NCBI GenBank assembly: GCA_043381765.1
Contig: JBHJMP010000835.1
Location: 1-60,177 of the forward strand
Source: Collodictyon triciliatum
Taxonomy: Eukaryota > CRuMs
Direction: 5' to 3'
Length of the DNA: 60,177 nt
The number at the start of each line of letters is the position of its first letter. The stretch's first letter is position 1. Below the pieces are notes generated by a model. The model did not search any database. It was not told the origin of the DNA and saw only the letters and a list, made by a program, of their open reading frames with translations. Positions 37,901-50,162 of this stretch are shown in pieces. The translations under genes were made by a program, and so were the position numbers.

Positions 37901-40117
37901 TCTATCTTGAATAAAGTTGCCCAAAATTCATCTATGAAAAAAGGTTTGTGAAAAGAAAAAAATGTATATAATAATAAATATTGTTTAAAGTACCACAGTT
38001 GAGCGCAATAAATAGAAGAGTGAAACAGTTTCGACAAAGTACTCAATAGCACTCTTTTGCTACTGAAACACTTTTTATCTTGATTTTTCTTTCTACTTCC
38101 CCATTCAGGCGCAGAGGTGCTACCTCCGGTTGCTGCATCGTCAAAGCCTATTCCTGATGCAATCCAGAAAGCCTTGGCAAGGTCGCTGTTTGATACTGGG
38201 TTCGAAGGGCGAAAGTTGAACACTGATTTCCAGGCTACCGTAATGACTCTATCATCATCTCGCTCTTCAAATGATAGGACTATTCTTTGTCATCTTGAAC
38301 CTAGTTTTAGAAACCCTTTTTTCACTCGGAACAACTCTCTTATTTCAAATATCAGCCCAACACAACAGAGCAATTCTCTGAGCGCCCATCCTCGAGATTA
38401 AGTATTTATATTCAATTATTTAATTTTTTCATAAATGAGTATATACAAAGTGGGCTACAGCCAAACGCTATACACCGACACCTCAGTATCCTGTTTATGA
38501 AACGGAATTATGACGAGGAAGTCAACCTCAATTAGCTGACACGCGTTTTTATTCATACGTGCATTTCCTCTTTCCTGTGTTCTTTCTCTTCACCACTAGA
38601 CAGTACAGCAAGAAGGCCCATGTCATCCCGGTCCGACCAAACCGATGACTCTCGCAGAGCGCAACTTCTTGAATCTGATGTCCTTGAAAAGCTGGTCACT
38701 GCGTCCGAATCCACAGACATGACGTCGAGTCAGAAGACTTTGCCGCTGGCAGCAACGTTGGAACCGATTACACAAACGGTTGCATCCTCGTCCTTGCCGA
38801 CTTTTGCTCCGTTCCCCACACCGCTTCCTGCGATTCCATCAACCCCGTTGTCCCAATCTCAGGGCTCCACGTTCTCCCGGTCGCTTTCGTTTGCACCCTC
38901 ACAAATGCCGTCTCAGACAGCGACTCCCATGAAAGTGCCGGACACAATAGATAAGGAGGAGACCGGTCAGCTGCCTTGTTTTATTTTTATTTTTTAACCT
39001 CTCATGTGCTGCCGTTTTTTGTACTTTCATTTGCATAATTTAGTTTTGAGAATATATAGCATTTGGTGCAAATTATCTTTTTCTTTTCGTTTTCCTTGCG
39101 CTTCGAAGTCTTTATGTTCAATCATTCATTCATTTTCTGGGTGGTTATTGTTTATGAATTTGGTTTCATTCTGTTTTCTTTTTCTTTCTTTGGTGTATTT
39201 TCTTTTTCAATAGAACCTGGGACGCGCCAAAAACCCGTAGAGTCGATGGATTTGCTTGACCGTGCCAAATTCGTCCAACAATCTTTCGATTTCCTTCAGA
39301 TGTAAACACTTAATCATTCCATAGAATCCCTAATTTTACTTTGTTTTGAATACATGTACTTGAGCTCGTCTGCTTCTATTCGGCCTAAATAGCCAATCTG
39401 CTTTCATCAGCGACCCGAAAACCCCAAGCCCCCAGCTCATTTCGCTCATGAACTTTCTCCGCAGCGGCACGATTAATTCTGATATAAAAGACATCGAAAA
39501 GGTTTTCATGTTATGTTATGACCAACTCTTTCCCTTTCACCCAGTATAATTTTTAACCCAAATCAGAATACTTTTTTTAATAAAAAAATTACAATTATTG
39601 GATTCAATATAGAAGGGAAAGAGAAAAAAAAAACACCCAACATGTGTAGATTGTTTTCTTGTTTATCGGATTGTCAAGCAGGATTTTACGACCCAGACCA
39701 ACACTATTTACTAACATTCTTTCTATCAAACTACAGAAAATCAGACAGCAGAATCAAACGCAAGAGTTGATGAGACGGCTTCACAGAACATCTCAAACCG
39801 TAACGTGGGGCGACATTCTCGGTTTTGTGGACACGAACGCTGGGAAAAAGGTGAATCTTTATTGTGCCAAGATGTTTTAAGATGCATGTGCATCGCCATC
39901 GTTTTCATAGACTTGTCACACGCACCCCAAGCTGGTATCATTCTGATCCAAGTCTTCACCAAACACTAGCCCAACCGCCTGGATTTGACGTGAAATAGAG
40001 CCTTGTAAAAAGAAGAAACCCCAAATGTGATAATTGCAGGAAGTTTCTGTGGATAACCCCTCTGAGAAACCGCGTGATGTGGACACAAGGGAGTCGTATC
40101 AATCAATAAAGGAATGA
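31391..40117 (+). CDS. Sfi1-like centrin-binding repeat protein with IQ motif
   Basis: About 25 exons can be followed from the start exon 31391-31484 (MSGYRKPGTKTVEEVIS) to the last one at about 40043-40117 (ends RESYQSIKE). An IQ motif lies at about 33270-33360 (AATNISRCIRGWLARKKY). Then come about ten helical repeats with the Sfi1 pattern of a hydrophobic/aromatic core ending in W+: FRSFVLNWVS, ANIAFMEWKA, RKIILRWRDA (33870), VALHGWKYF, YLMNWYKF, YFRRWKLW (34790), RRIFKSWRRR (35390), KIIAEWILV, AFKAWYVWYARKR (36040), CFKGWIRAV. A coiled coil follows (36550-36740, 36850-36950), then a long Ser/Pro/Thr-rich tail (38620-38960). Sfi1-type proteins form long helices that bind centrins at centrosomes or basal bodies. 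Exon ends are approximate; the assignment rests on the repeat pattern only. Confidence 0.7.
31561..31688. repeat. (TTCTTT)n repeat in the first intron of the Sfi1-like gene
   Basis: About 20 pyrimidine-only hexamers on the transcribed strand, ending 25 nt before the AG of the second exon. It could act as an oversized polypyrimidine tract. Confidence 0.9.
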
Positions 40118-40493
40118 ATAAATTAATGAAACATCCTTGCATTTGTGTGTCCCAATTGTATTCGCAGAGATGCTGCCATAATAAAAGAAACCAAACGTGT
40201 ATCAGCCCATTTATCATCAAATCATTTCTCTCTGGTGATGGTTTTATAAATTTGTAATATAAAACAAATTTAATAATCACAGTATCCGATGAATGCCACA
40301 AAAACTGTTGTTTTAAACAAAATATTAAATTGCGTTATTATATCATCTTCAGATATCATATAATGAAACTGTAAACTTGTGTGAGAAATTAGTTTATGCT
40401 CCCGTTTTAGCACCCTTTTCCCTTTCATTTTTGCTTTGCACATAAGTGAGTCTTAACTGATAAAGGATATGGCCACGTCCTTCGGCTTTGAAA
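40118..40493. other. Convergent 3' flanks, no gene
   Basis: 3' regions of the Sfi1-like gene (AATAAA at about 40104 and 40117) and of the minus-strand gene beginning at 40494. AT-rich; nothing else recognised. Confidence 0.5.
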
Positions 40494-42390
40494 TCACGAC
40501 TTCCCTGTTCCCTTCTTCTTTGGTGCAGGATTCGCTCGTGCGGCTGTCTTTGACTTTGGCCGGTCACCATCTTTTCCATCGCGCTCTTTCTCGCGGCTCA
40601 AAGAGCGGTCTTTAGCATCTTTTCCACCTGCAGAGGCATCTGCATTGAGAACTGCAGCCTGAATCCGCTGCGATTCAAGCATCTTGTAGTATTCATCCAC
40701 CGTTGATACAAGCCCAGGCCGGTCCACGAGCACAACATCCTCAACAGCGATTCGTGGGTTGTTCTATAAAGTTTAAAATCCGCCGTTATCATTTATTTAT
40801 TTATTTATTTTTACTCTATTACATTGCGCCATTATTTGGATATCTATTTACTCTCCTGCCTTCTTCTTTGGTGTTTTTTTTTTCTGTTTGACATAAGAGG
40901 ACAAATTGATTGTTGAGTGTGGCTTGAGTGTGTTATTACGGTGGGTGTTTGTAGGGTGTTTGTGAAGCTGAATCCGGTTGATGGAGTCGCCGGGACTGTG
41001 AGTTGTGTGTTTGCTGCTGTTGGGCCTGGAATGGATGGAGAAAACCAAGGAAGGTTGTACCGCTCGCAGACTTTGCGCAGCTCGCGTACGGAAAGGTTGG
41101 GAATATCCTCTGCCTGTATTTTAAATTACGACAGTTCCTTTTCAATTCAATTTATGCATATTAAAAAGAAGAAGAAAAAAAAAAGTAATTATTCCAAACG
41201 GCCTCAATAAAATGGACACATCGAACGAGAAGCCAAACCTTAATCTTTTCAGGGCTGAATACAGGCGTATAAACACGTTCTTCCACCTAAAAATAAAATA
41301 AAATAAAGAAAAAGCATGAAATATAATGCTAATGAAGAAAATGAAGAAGAAAACACTGTCAGGCGATATATCAGACAGCCCAAATAACGTGAGATGGATA
41401 ATTAGAATAAGAAGAAAAAAAAAGGGAAGCACCAACAATTCAAAACAATTCAAATTAAGTTCAAATTAAGTTAACATTATATTTGGTAAAGGACTAGCTA
41501 TAATTACCTTTTCGCTTGTTGCTTTTTTGAGGGCAGCCTCTGCCTCTTCAGCCGCGTTGTTTGCATCTTGTATAGCAATTTTGGCCAGGTCCAAAATTTG
41601 ATGAATATTTGATGAGCATGTCGAGTTAAAACAAAAGATTGCGTCATGGGCAGCCTTTCGAGCACGGAAAACAACCTCTACAAACGAATCTGCTTTTCGT
41701 GGATTCATCTCGAAGATTGGCTGGGAAATCGCGGCATATGATACAAAAAAAAAAAAAAATTAATTGTGATAGATTATTTTTGCCGTTAATTATATTATGA
41801 GTGCATTAGTCAAGGAGAGGCAAGTGTGTGATGGAATCGTAGACATATTTTAGAACGTAGAAAAGGGAAAATGAAATAAGAATAAAGAAAGTATGGTTTT
41901 TTTCTTTTGGTATAAACCTGGTTCACACCCTGCACATACTCCGAATATGTGCAATCTGTCTGAATCATCCATGACCGCAACGCCATTTTTATGCCTTGGT
42001 CAGTTTGTGCGATTGCGCCGCTTGGGGATTCGGTCAATCGTCTTTTAAAATAAAAAAAATCAGTTGGCACTCACTCATGAATGTGAATAAGCTTAAATGC
42101 AATAGTCTTCTAATTCAGCCGAAACTGAAATGAATATAGAAGCGTTTGATAGAGTGTAATATTTTAATCACATTAATGAATTGAAATTGTAGTATATATC
42201 AGTAGCTTTACGTTGTGGTGGAGTACGAAAATGAGGATGATGAAGCGCTTCTTGTGACTGGACTTTGTGCGCGATTTTCTGCAGGTGATATTGGGCGAGC
42301 TTCGGGTGTAACCGTGCGTGAGTCTGGCAAGTTCGCCTGGAGAAGCAATGTGGTATATTCCATTGGCTCATCGGAGGCAGTTTTCTGTTA
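40494..42390 (-). CDS. Unrecognised multi-exon protein with basic C-terminal tail
   Basis: Exons recognised on the minus strand: about 42390-42215 (Ser-rich, EARPISPAENRAQSPVT), 42047-41921 (GIKMALRSWMIQTDC), 41725-41510 (FVEVVFRARKAAHDAIF; helical, Ala-rich), 41288-41241 (VEERVYTPVFSPEKIK), 41118-about 40960 (AEDIPNLSVRELRKVCERYN) and 40760-40494 (VSTVDEYYKMLESQRIQA, then a Lys/Arg/Asp-rich tail ending KKKGTGKS). Phases agree for all junctions except the last one. RELRKVCERY is SAP-like (helix with R..C) but too short to assign. The 5' exon could equally be the continuation of the MORN gene immediately upstream. Function unknown. Confidence 0.5.
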
Positions 42391-42526
42391 TAGTGTATGT
42401 TTAAAAAAAAAACCTTCTTTCAGGCAAAAGTCACAAAATTATTTGAACTATGCAAATTTTATGGGAGTAAATAAATATGCTTTTGAGAGCAAGCGTTCAC
42501 TGACACAATGAGGGGGAAAACAAGTA

Positions 42527-42626
42527 AATCAAAATCAAAATCAAAATCAAAATCAAAATCAAAATCAAAATCAAAATCAAAATCAAAATCAAAATCAAAA
42601 TCAAAATCAAAATCAAAATCAAAATG
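42527..42626. repeat. (TCAAAA)n hexamer repeat
   Basis: About 16 perfect units between the MORN exons and the next minus-strand exon. It is probably intronic if the two form one gene. Confidence 0.95.
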
Positions 42627-42941
42627 AAAAAGAAAACGAAAACGAAAAAGGAACAGAAAAAAGGCCAAGTGATGAATCAAAAGAACGAAGACGCAGAGAA
42701 AAAGAAAGGGAAAATGAGAACTAGACAGAACAAACATCAAGATTTTAAACTTCATTTTGACATGTTGAGAAAAGTATATATATACAAATATAACGTACAT
42801 CCCAACAATAAATTCCTGTTCTCTTCGACACTAAAAGTGGTAAGATTCTAATGGTTATTCTTGCATAAAGTTTTTATCAGTTATTTATATTATTTTTAAA
42901 AGAAAACTAAACACAGAAATCAGAAAACAAATAATGTATAC

Positions 42942-44148
42942 CCTGTTGCTCGTTCATGTAAAAGCCCTCAAACCAGCACTTCTTCTCAGACCAATACTGA
43001 CAACCATACCTATTTCGTTTTTTAAAAAAAAACAACCATCACAACAATAATTGCATAATCAAAAACAATTAAATAAATGAACAAAACAGAATTAAATATC
43101 AGGCACAGACAAAAAAAAATCCTGATACAATCCAAAATTAAGTAGCAAAAACAATAATATATACTTAAAAATAGCAATAAAATGTTGAAAAAATGATTGC
43201 AAACATCCAGGGGTTTTTTTTTAAAAAAAAAAGAAGAGTAATAAAAACAAAAACACCACTGAGCATTTTCCGAGAGGCATACCCGTCATGTTGCCCACCC
43301 GCCCACTCGCCAGCGTAGTAGTCCCCATTATCGCAGACATGCACGCCAAAGCCAGCAATCGCATCGGTCATAAACGAGCCACGATAATACGCGCCTTTCT
43401 TGGGCCACTGCAGAATCCCACGCCCGTGCCGCCGTCCGATGCAGAACTCGCCATCGTAGACAAACGCAGCGTCCTTCTCTGCCGCAGCGCCTCTCGAATG
43501 CTGCAGCGATGCAGAGCCGTGTGCTCGCCTTTGCATCGCATGATCAAACGTCTTTGCCGGCTGCGTGAGTCGTCCGCGTCCGTGCGGCTGATCTTCAATC
43601 CAATCCCCCGCATAAACGCGCCCGTCCGGGAAACGCTGAACGCCGCTTCCAAAGCGCCGATCCTCTCGAAAGTCCCCCCGATAAACACTCCCGTCTGCAA
43701 AGCGCAAAACTCCCACGCCGTGTGCCGCTACAATCGGCTGCGTCTGAGGCTGCGTCTGCGACTGTGGCCCGCTCTTTGTCTCGTTTGCCGACTTCACTCG
43801 CGACTCAGTACGCACCTGTTTGGTTGAAAGGCGCTGAGTACGTAGTTCCGGCCGGCAAGGCAAAGCAAAGCAAAGCAAAGCAAAGCAAAGCAAAACAGAC
43901 AAGGAAGCGAAACAAAATGACAGCTGAGTCGTGTAGGCTGAGTCGAGTATTACTTGTCCCGTGTAAGACGCTCGGCCAAAGGGATCGTCTGCTGCATAGA
44001 TGATTGTGTCCAGGCGAAAGCCGATGTCTGGCTGGGCTGTGGTGACTGGACGTGTGCTGGCGCTGCTAGGATTGAGGCTGCTGCTTTTCTTGGGCTCTGT
44101 GGCGTCTTTCCCTTCCTGCTTTGGTTCTTTTGCCTGCTTGCTGCTCAT
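42942..44148 (-). CDS. MORN-repeat protein (3' end uncertain)
   Basis: Exon 1 starts at 44148 (MSSKQAKEPKQEGKD) and ends at about 43966. Exons 43815-43283 and 43009-42942 follow in phase. MORN repeats are clear: GVLRFADGSVYRGDF, GVQRFPDGRVYAGDWIED, YDGEFCIGRRHGRGILQWP, YYRGSFMTDAIAGFGV, YYAGEWAGGQHDGYG. The final exon (CQYWSEKKCWFEGFYMNEQQ) ends at a GTATAC donor, so at least one more exon must follow. MORN repeats form elongated beta sheets that act as membrane-associated scaffolds. An alternative in-frame ATG lies at 44223. The first intron carries a (CAAAG)n repeat at 43859-43894. Confidence 0.8.
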
Positions 44149-44227
44149 CCTCACCACAGCTCGGTCTCTCCTGTGCGGTGGGCTGTGGCATAAGTTCGTT
44201 TGTTTGTTAGCATATTTATTCATTCAT

Positions 44228-44333
44228 TTGTTTGTTTTGTTTGTTTTGTTTGTTTTGTTTGTTTTGTTTGTTTTGTTTGTTTTGTTTGTTTTGTTTGTTT
44301 TGTTTGTTTTGTTTGTTTTGTTTGTTTTTTTGA
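44228..44333. repeat. (TTTTGTTTG)n nonamer repeat upstream of the MORN gene
   Basis: About 11 units in the 530-nt region between the MORN start and the LRR gene stop. Nothing else is recognised in that region. Confidence 0.9.
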
Positions 44334-44678
44334 TTTGTTTATTTGTTTATTTGGTTTTTCCTTTTGTTTATACATTCTGACGTACTATGAGCACAATAAC
44401 CTTCTCGTGCGTCTGACAGGCTATTTGATCCTCGAAGAAAAATAAAGCCAAAAAAAAAGGCAGATGGGTGATTCTGAAAGCGAGAGTGAACACGCCTTCC
44501 TTTATAGAGTCCTTTCAAAATGTAATCGTCGTGCTGTGTATATTTTGTCACAATTATTATAGACGATTAAATCATCATAAACGAAATTACTGTTCTGCTC
44601 CAAAAGCATTAATTTTTTGTTTCATTTCATTTCCATTATTTTTCAATAGCTCATTGTTTTATCTTTTAAAGGGTCTAT

Positions 44679-47600
44679 TTATTCATGATAATTGCGAGGG
44701 CTGTCGATTTCCGGCGCAGCAGGCTGTACAGTGATTTGCCTTGTTACTACATTGCGTTCAAAAAATGGTCTAATGAACGCTAAAGTGAACGCAGTTGCGA
44801 GCCAGAGGGCATTTAAACCAATAAGTAGCCCGGTTATCCATTCTTGAGAACCAAGGAAACTTGAGAGGAGCACCAAAAACAAAGAGAGAAAAATAACATA
44901 CAAGCTTGATAATTCAAGATTGTTTTCAAGGTCTGAATTGTAAGGGCGGTGCTCTCGTTGCATCCAGATGGATGCCTTTAGACAATAAAAACGAAACAAA
45001 ACAAAAATACATCGATGGTGTTTAGAAATGGTCAAAATGACATAAAAGAATACTTATATTTTAAGTGTAAATGAAAAAACAAACCTGGATGATAATGACC
45101 AAAAAGAGAAACAAAACTGTTGGATGTGTATATGGTATGACACTGACAAAGAAAGAAAATGCCACCCGCCTTGCTATAATAATAAATTCCCAGTGCTTGC
45201 AGTTCTATATTCGAAAAAAAAACTTTAAAAAAATTATGTTTTTTCAAGAGCATATAATCCGAGTAATTTTTTTTTTAAAAAAAAAAAGGGTCAAGCATCA
45301 CGCTTTCAGCATGCTACTTACATATTTATATGGAAGGTAAATAAATCCGTAACGTCCTTTTGTCTGGCTGTCTGATTTTTCTTCGCTTTTTTTTACCACA
45401 GACCATGTATAGAGAGGAAATCCGATTATGAATATCACCAGAATAAGAAAGGAAACACCAAGCATATTGGAGTATTCTTCAGAATACGGACTGCATTTAA
45501 TCCAAGGGGCGTAGTTCAAGTACCAAGTTTCGTCCCCCTCATCAAAAAGTGGGGGGCCCATAAACACCAAAAACCTCTTTTGCCATGGAGTAGTAGATAA
45601 AGAATAGAAGGTTCAGATTTATGAAAATAACCTACATTTAGAAAAATTATCCTTGTCATTTATGTGCATTTTCCAAACCCAACACCAGAAAATGAATGCA
45701 ATGATATAAAATAATTGACAATTTTTTACATTAAGTATCTAATTTTTTTAAAAAAAAATTAGAGAGAAAGACTATTTATACCTTGTCTTTCATCTTACTT
45801 GAGCCGAATGCATATACCATAAATGCAACCATTATGAATATTGGAATTCTGACAAAGCTTAAGAGTAGTGCGTAAAGTGGACTGGATGAGCCGATCATGC
45901 ATGATGTGTTTGGAGAAATTATAGAACCAAGAGAAAAGAGTACATAGATGACGCTACTTTCATTTTCCGGCGAGGCTATTCCAGAGGATATTACCGATAT
46001 GGTTTGCGCGTGAAATAGGATGATTCTGATCTTGGCTTTTATTGTATTGAATCAAATTTTAAAATCAAATAGCTATTATATGTATAAATAGATTTGATAA
46101 AAATAAATCATTAAAAAAAAAAGACAAAATGAAGATAGAGTGTAAAAAAACCTGTTTTTGACGTTTCAGTGAAATAATAGTAGGCCAAATATAAACAAAA
46201 TGCGGTGACACCGATGATAACTGTCAAGTAAATCGTCACATCTTGACACTTTGTGCAACCCCTTCCTTGTCTTCCATACCCATCAGAACATTCAGAGCAC
46301 CCATGACCTTGGAAACCAAGAGTGCATAAGCGCGTGATATTTGGATTGGTGTTCGTAAATGTACTTCTCTTCGAAATTTCTGTTATACAAGAATCAGGAC
46401 GAGAGCAAGGAATTATGGTTTTTATATTTTCGACATTTGGTGAAGCAAAACATTTTCTCAAGGATATTCCATCAACACAATCACACCCCCTCGGACAACG
46501 CACACATTTGTTTCCAAATCCAAAGTAGTTTGGAAGGCATTCGCACAAAATGTGGTCATAGTAAGATGGATTCAGTCCAACCTTAACCTTTTCGAATCCT
46601 GGCTGAAGTATGATGGAAGGGCACAAAAAAGATTCCGTTTTATCATTTAAAGTAAATGGATTTCCATAGCTCATGAATTCTGGGAGTATGGGACTACCTC
46701 CATGATTCATACTCGGGCAATCGAGTCCCAAGTATTCAATTTTTGTAAATCTATCATAAGAATTAGGAACCTTTCCTTTGATTGGATTTCCCGATACGTC
46801 AAATACTTCCCATTTCAACAGACTGGTGAGCTCTCCAAGACCTGATATCTTGTTATTACGAGCACTAAACGTTTTCAAGGTCAAAACATAGTCAAATATC
46901 CACCAATTTATTTCACCAGCCAGCGAATTGTCATCGAGCAACAGGGTCTGGTAAGCGTAGTTTAGGTCATCACTGTTTGGTGATATAAAGCTACCAATAT
47001 CCCCAGAGAACGAATTGTTTCTCAAATCTATCAGAATGAGATCGGCGAGATTCCAAAAGTAAATTGGCATACTGCCATATATCTTGTTATGCCCCAAGTT
47101 GATGGATTTAAGTGTGTAGAGTCCTTGAAAAAAGTCTGGAACAGTTCCGATTATGGAGTTTCTCGATAAATCAATGTCTTGTAATGATGTAGTATCCCAA
47201 GAATATGGAAAACTGCCCAATATTTGGTTTTCACTAAGGTCTAGTCTTTTCAAAAGCGTCAGGTTGAATACTGGAAGTGAGCCTCCTAAACTATTTCTGA
47301 AAAGCACAATTTCTTGGATGCAGGGACACTCAGCAAAATTTGAAATTGGGCCAGAAAGCTGGTTGTCATATGCTGAAAACACTAGCATATTTGTTACATT
47401 GGAAAATATTGGAATGGACCCTATTAATCATCAAGTCTCCATATATTAGGTTTTAACTATACTCCAAATGTTTTCGAATCGAATAAAGGGGGAAATCATA
47501 GACCACATATATGGATTTATTTAATCAGGTTTACACCATTTATATTGTTTCCGGATATATCCAAAGTAGTCAGAAAAATCAAATGGCTAAAGTTTGGAAG

Positions 47601-49430
47601 AACTCCTATGAAAATGGTGTAGATTATGTGAGTTATTCAAAAAATTACAGTCTGATGTTCAAATCCTTCCAAAAAAAAAAGGGGAAGGAGCCCGACAAAG
47701 TAAACGTTACCTTCAAGGTTATTATTTGAAATGTTTATGATATTTGAATTTGGAAAGTGCTGGAAATCAGGTATAGTTCCTACTCAATTTTTTTTTTTTT
47801 TGTAAATGTTAATGAATTTCAATCTAAACAATATTTACTTGCTCTATGCCTATCATTAAGATAAATGCATATGATGCAGTGATCTGAAAAATGAAAAGAA
47901 AAACCTGTCATTAAGTTACTTTGGAGATATATTTCCACAACACTAGAAATCTTGTCGAAAGAAGGAATCGAACCTTTCAAATGAAAAAGACGCATATTAA
48001 TGTTAATTAGTACTTTCAGTGAATGCTTTTCGGCACACTGATTGCCTTAGCAAATAATATATTATAGAAAATACACCCCACCTCTGAGTTTATTGCTTGA
48101 GAAGTAAATCAACGTTACAAATGGCAAATCACTGAAGTTAGATATACCTACAATTCATTTTTTCTATAAATTCAAATGAATTAAATAAATATTCGGTTAT
48201 TTCTCTTCATAAGTTACAAAATAGTAGTTAACTGTCAATATTGGTGTTATATATCCCCAGAATATCGACGTTCGGGATTCCGAGGAAATTCGGTAGCATT
48301 CCTTTTTTTCAAAAACAATTCAAGTTAATAAATAAAAGTAGTAGAGGTTGCATAAAAGGGAATTAAGGATAACCGTGAATCCGGCGACTGGAACCTATCC
48401 AGAGAACACTTATCAATGGTATTCCCGTAAAATTTGGGATGGTCCCCTCCAATAAATTTCCATCGATTTCCAAATTATTTATCTTTGGAATTCCTTGGAA
48501 ATTTGGAATCGTACCAGTTATTTGGTTTCCATAAAGATTTATGTACTCGATCGACGGAAGGTTAAAATCTGTCAATCTCCCAAATATTGCATTGAAACTG
48601 ATGTCGATGTTAGTCAGGAACATGAGATTCTCAGCAATTAGTTTAAACTGATGAATATCGCCATCTAAATTATTCCCAGATAGTTGCAAACCAATAACAG
48701 GACAAGTATCCACCTGTGCAATATAAAGTTATTACATGCATATGTTTCAAAAAAAAAAACTAAAAATATGAATACAATTAAGAGATATAGTTTATCGATT
48801 TAAATCAAAGTATGCCTCTTCATTTGAGCACTTTGGGTCACAGATGACTCCAAACCAATCACAAATCGAAGTGGTCGCGTTTTTCCAACCGTGGCTGTAA
48901 AACCAGCTTTCACCCCCAAATGAACTATACAGTTGTAATAGATGGGCTCTATCCCCCCTTGGGTCGCTTTTAGGCTGACTCGCTGGCGAATATGGTATAT
49001 CAGCATGGTTTTCAATATTCCTTTCTTTTAAATAACCATCTATTTTCGTCCCCTTGTCATTTAGGCTACCTTTCGAGTCATGAGAATGATCTTCATAACC
49101 TTTCGGATATGAGGGATTTTGTGCCATATGAAAAGAAGGGTGTCCTCCTTCTCTTCCTGAATAATGCTGATTGAGAGTACATATATCGCTATGCATTTGC
49201 ATTAGTAAATTCAGCACATCCTGTGAACTCAATGACATGAGTTCAATTTGACTGAAGTTGCATCCAGATATTGCACTTTTTCTACGTATTAAATCAACAC
49301 GAGGTTAAAAAGTGGGAAAAGCAATTCTATCTAGATATAATTTTACTCGCTCCTGGGAATTGATGAAGAACTGCCGATCGATAAAATCGCCATGAAGCCA
49401 AGCAGAAATGAACCAAGGATATAGTTTCTT
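44679..49430 (-). CDS. Leucine-rich-repeat receptor-like protein with cysteine-rich neck and multi-span membrane domain
   Basis: A signal-peptide-like exon ends at 49347 (LGSFLLGFMAILSIGSSSS) and joins in phase to 49261-about 48790. That exon ends in an LRR N-cap (SSFGGESWF..GWKNATTSICDWFGV). LRRs (IGLQLSGN, NIDISFNAIFG, LDLSENQILG, GTIPNF) run over exons near 48713-48365, 48300, 48120, 47980, 47780, 47600 and 47450-46150, many introns falling once per repeat. A cysteine-rich neck follows (CVRCPRGCDCVDG; CSECSDGYG). About eight membrane spans lie in exons near 46230-46150, 46040-45783, 45650-45300, 45190-45085 and 44975-44679. Stop at 44681-44679 overlaps AATAAA. The neck and spans resemble the WD40 receptor. 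A one-base frame slip near 45555-45575 breaks the frame in the third membrane exon. The donor of the N-cap exon is unclear. Likely a surface sensor; ligand unknown. Confidence 0.75.
47471..47492 (+). mobile_element. Copy 3 of the GAATCGAATAAAGG motif, in an LRR-gene intron
   Basis: TTTTCGAATCGAATAAAGG plus GGG. It lies between LRR exons, antisense to the gene. No clear flanking duplication. Confidence 0.45.
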
Positions 49431-50162
49431 GCAATGGTAGAAGATTAACGATGAAATGAAAAATCAAAATAATTAATTAACCATATGTTTATCCAGATAT
49501 TTTGGAATTGCTCTATGTACCTCTTATTCTTTATTAATTTAAAATCTCTTGAATTTTCGGTGCAATCCAAATATCCTGTGTGGGAACAAGCTATTTCAGT
49601 TGCATCGTATAGCATAATATGATTGATAAAAATAATTTCGTTTCTATTATAAATTCAATTATCCGATTTTTTTTGTATTTAATTAAGAGACCTTGTTTGA
49701 ATCGAAAATATTCATCGCGATTAGGCTATAGTTTAAGCTTCATTAAAATTTCGAATATTGCAATTTTTTAATAAATATACAAACGCTTACTTCCATGATA
49801 ATCCTAGTAGGTTTCGAATATAATAAAGAAAAAAAATATTCCTAGCTGGATAGAAAGGAATATCACGGTAACGAACCTATTAAAAATTCATCACAGTTCA
49901 ATGTAAAATTGCTCTGAGAAATTTATTGAATAAATCATCACTCAGCTTACAGTTTAAAAACATAATGAAAATTGGTTATATTAAACAAATATTGGTACAT
50001 TAAACTCAACATTAAAATGGTGTTTTAATTTATCCAAGATTTCTTTGAGTTGATAACGAAAGAAGAAAGAAGAAATAAAATTCTAAAATTCTAAAATTGT
50101 AAGGTTGATTTTTAATGGACAAAACAACGACCAATAGAATTCTTACCAGGGCAAACTCTCTT
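49431..50162. other. Upstream of the LRR gene; AT-rich, with a degenerate motif copy at 49812-49828
   Basis: No gene seen. TTTCGAATATAATAAAG plus an A-tail at 49812 resembles the recurrent motif. It is flanked by TCCTAGTAGG (49802-49811) and TCCTAGCTGG (49840-49849), 8 of 10 matching, so it may be an old copy. Confidence 0.3.

Noticed and set aside
44149-44678. Open frames through the TTTTGTTTG repeat
   Set aside because: They encode only repeat-derived Val-Leu-Phe or Cys-Phe-Val polymers.
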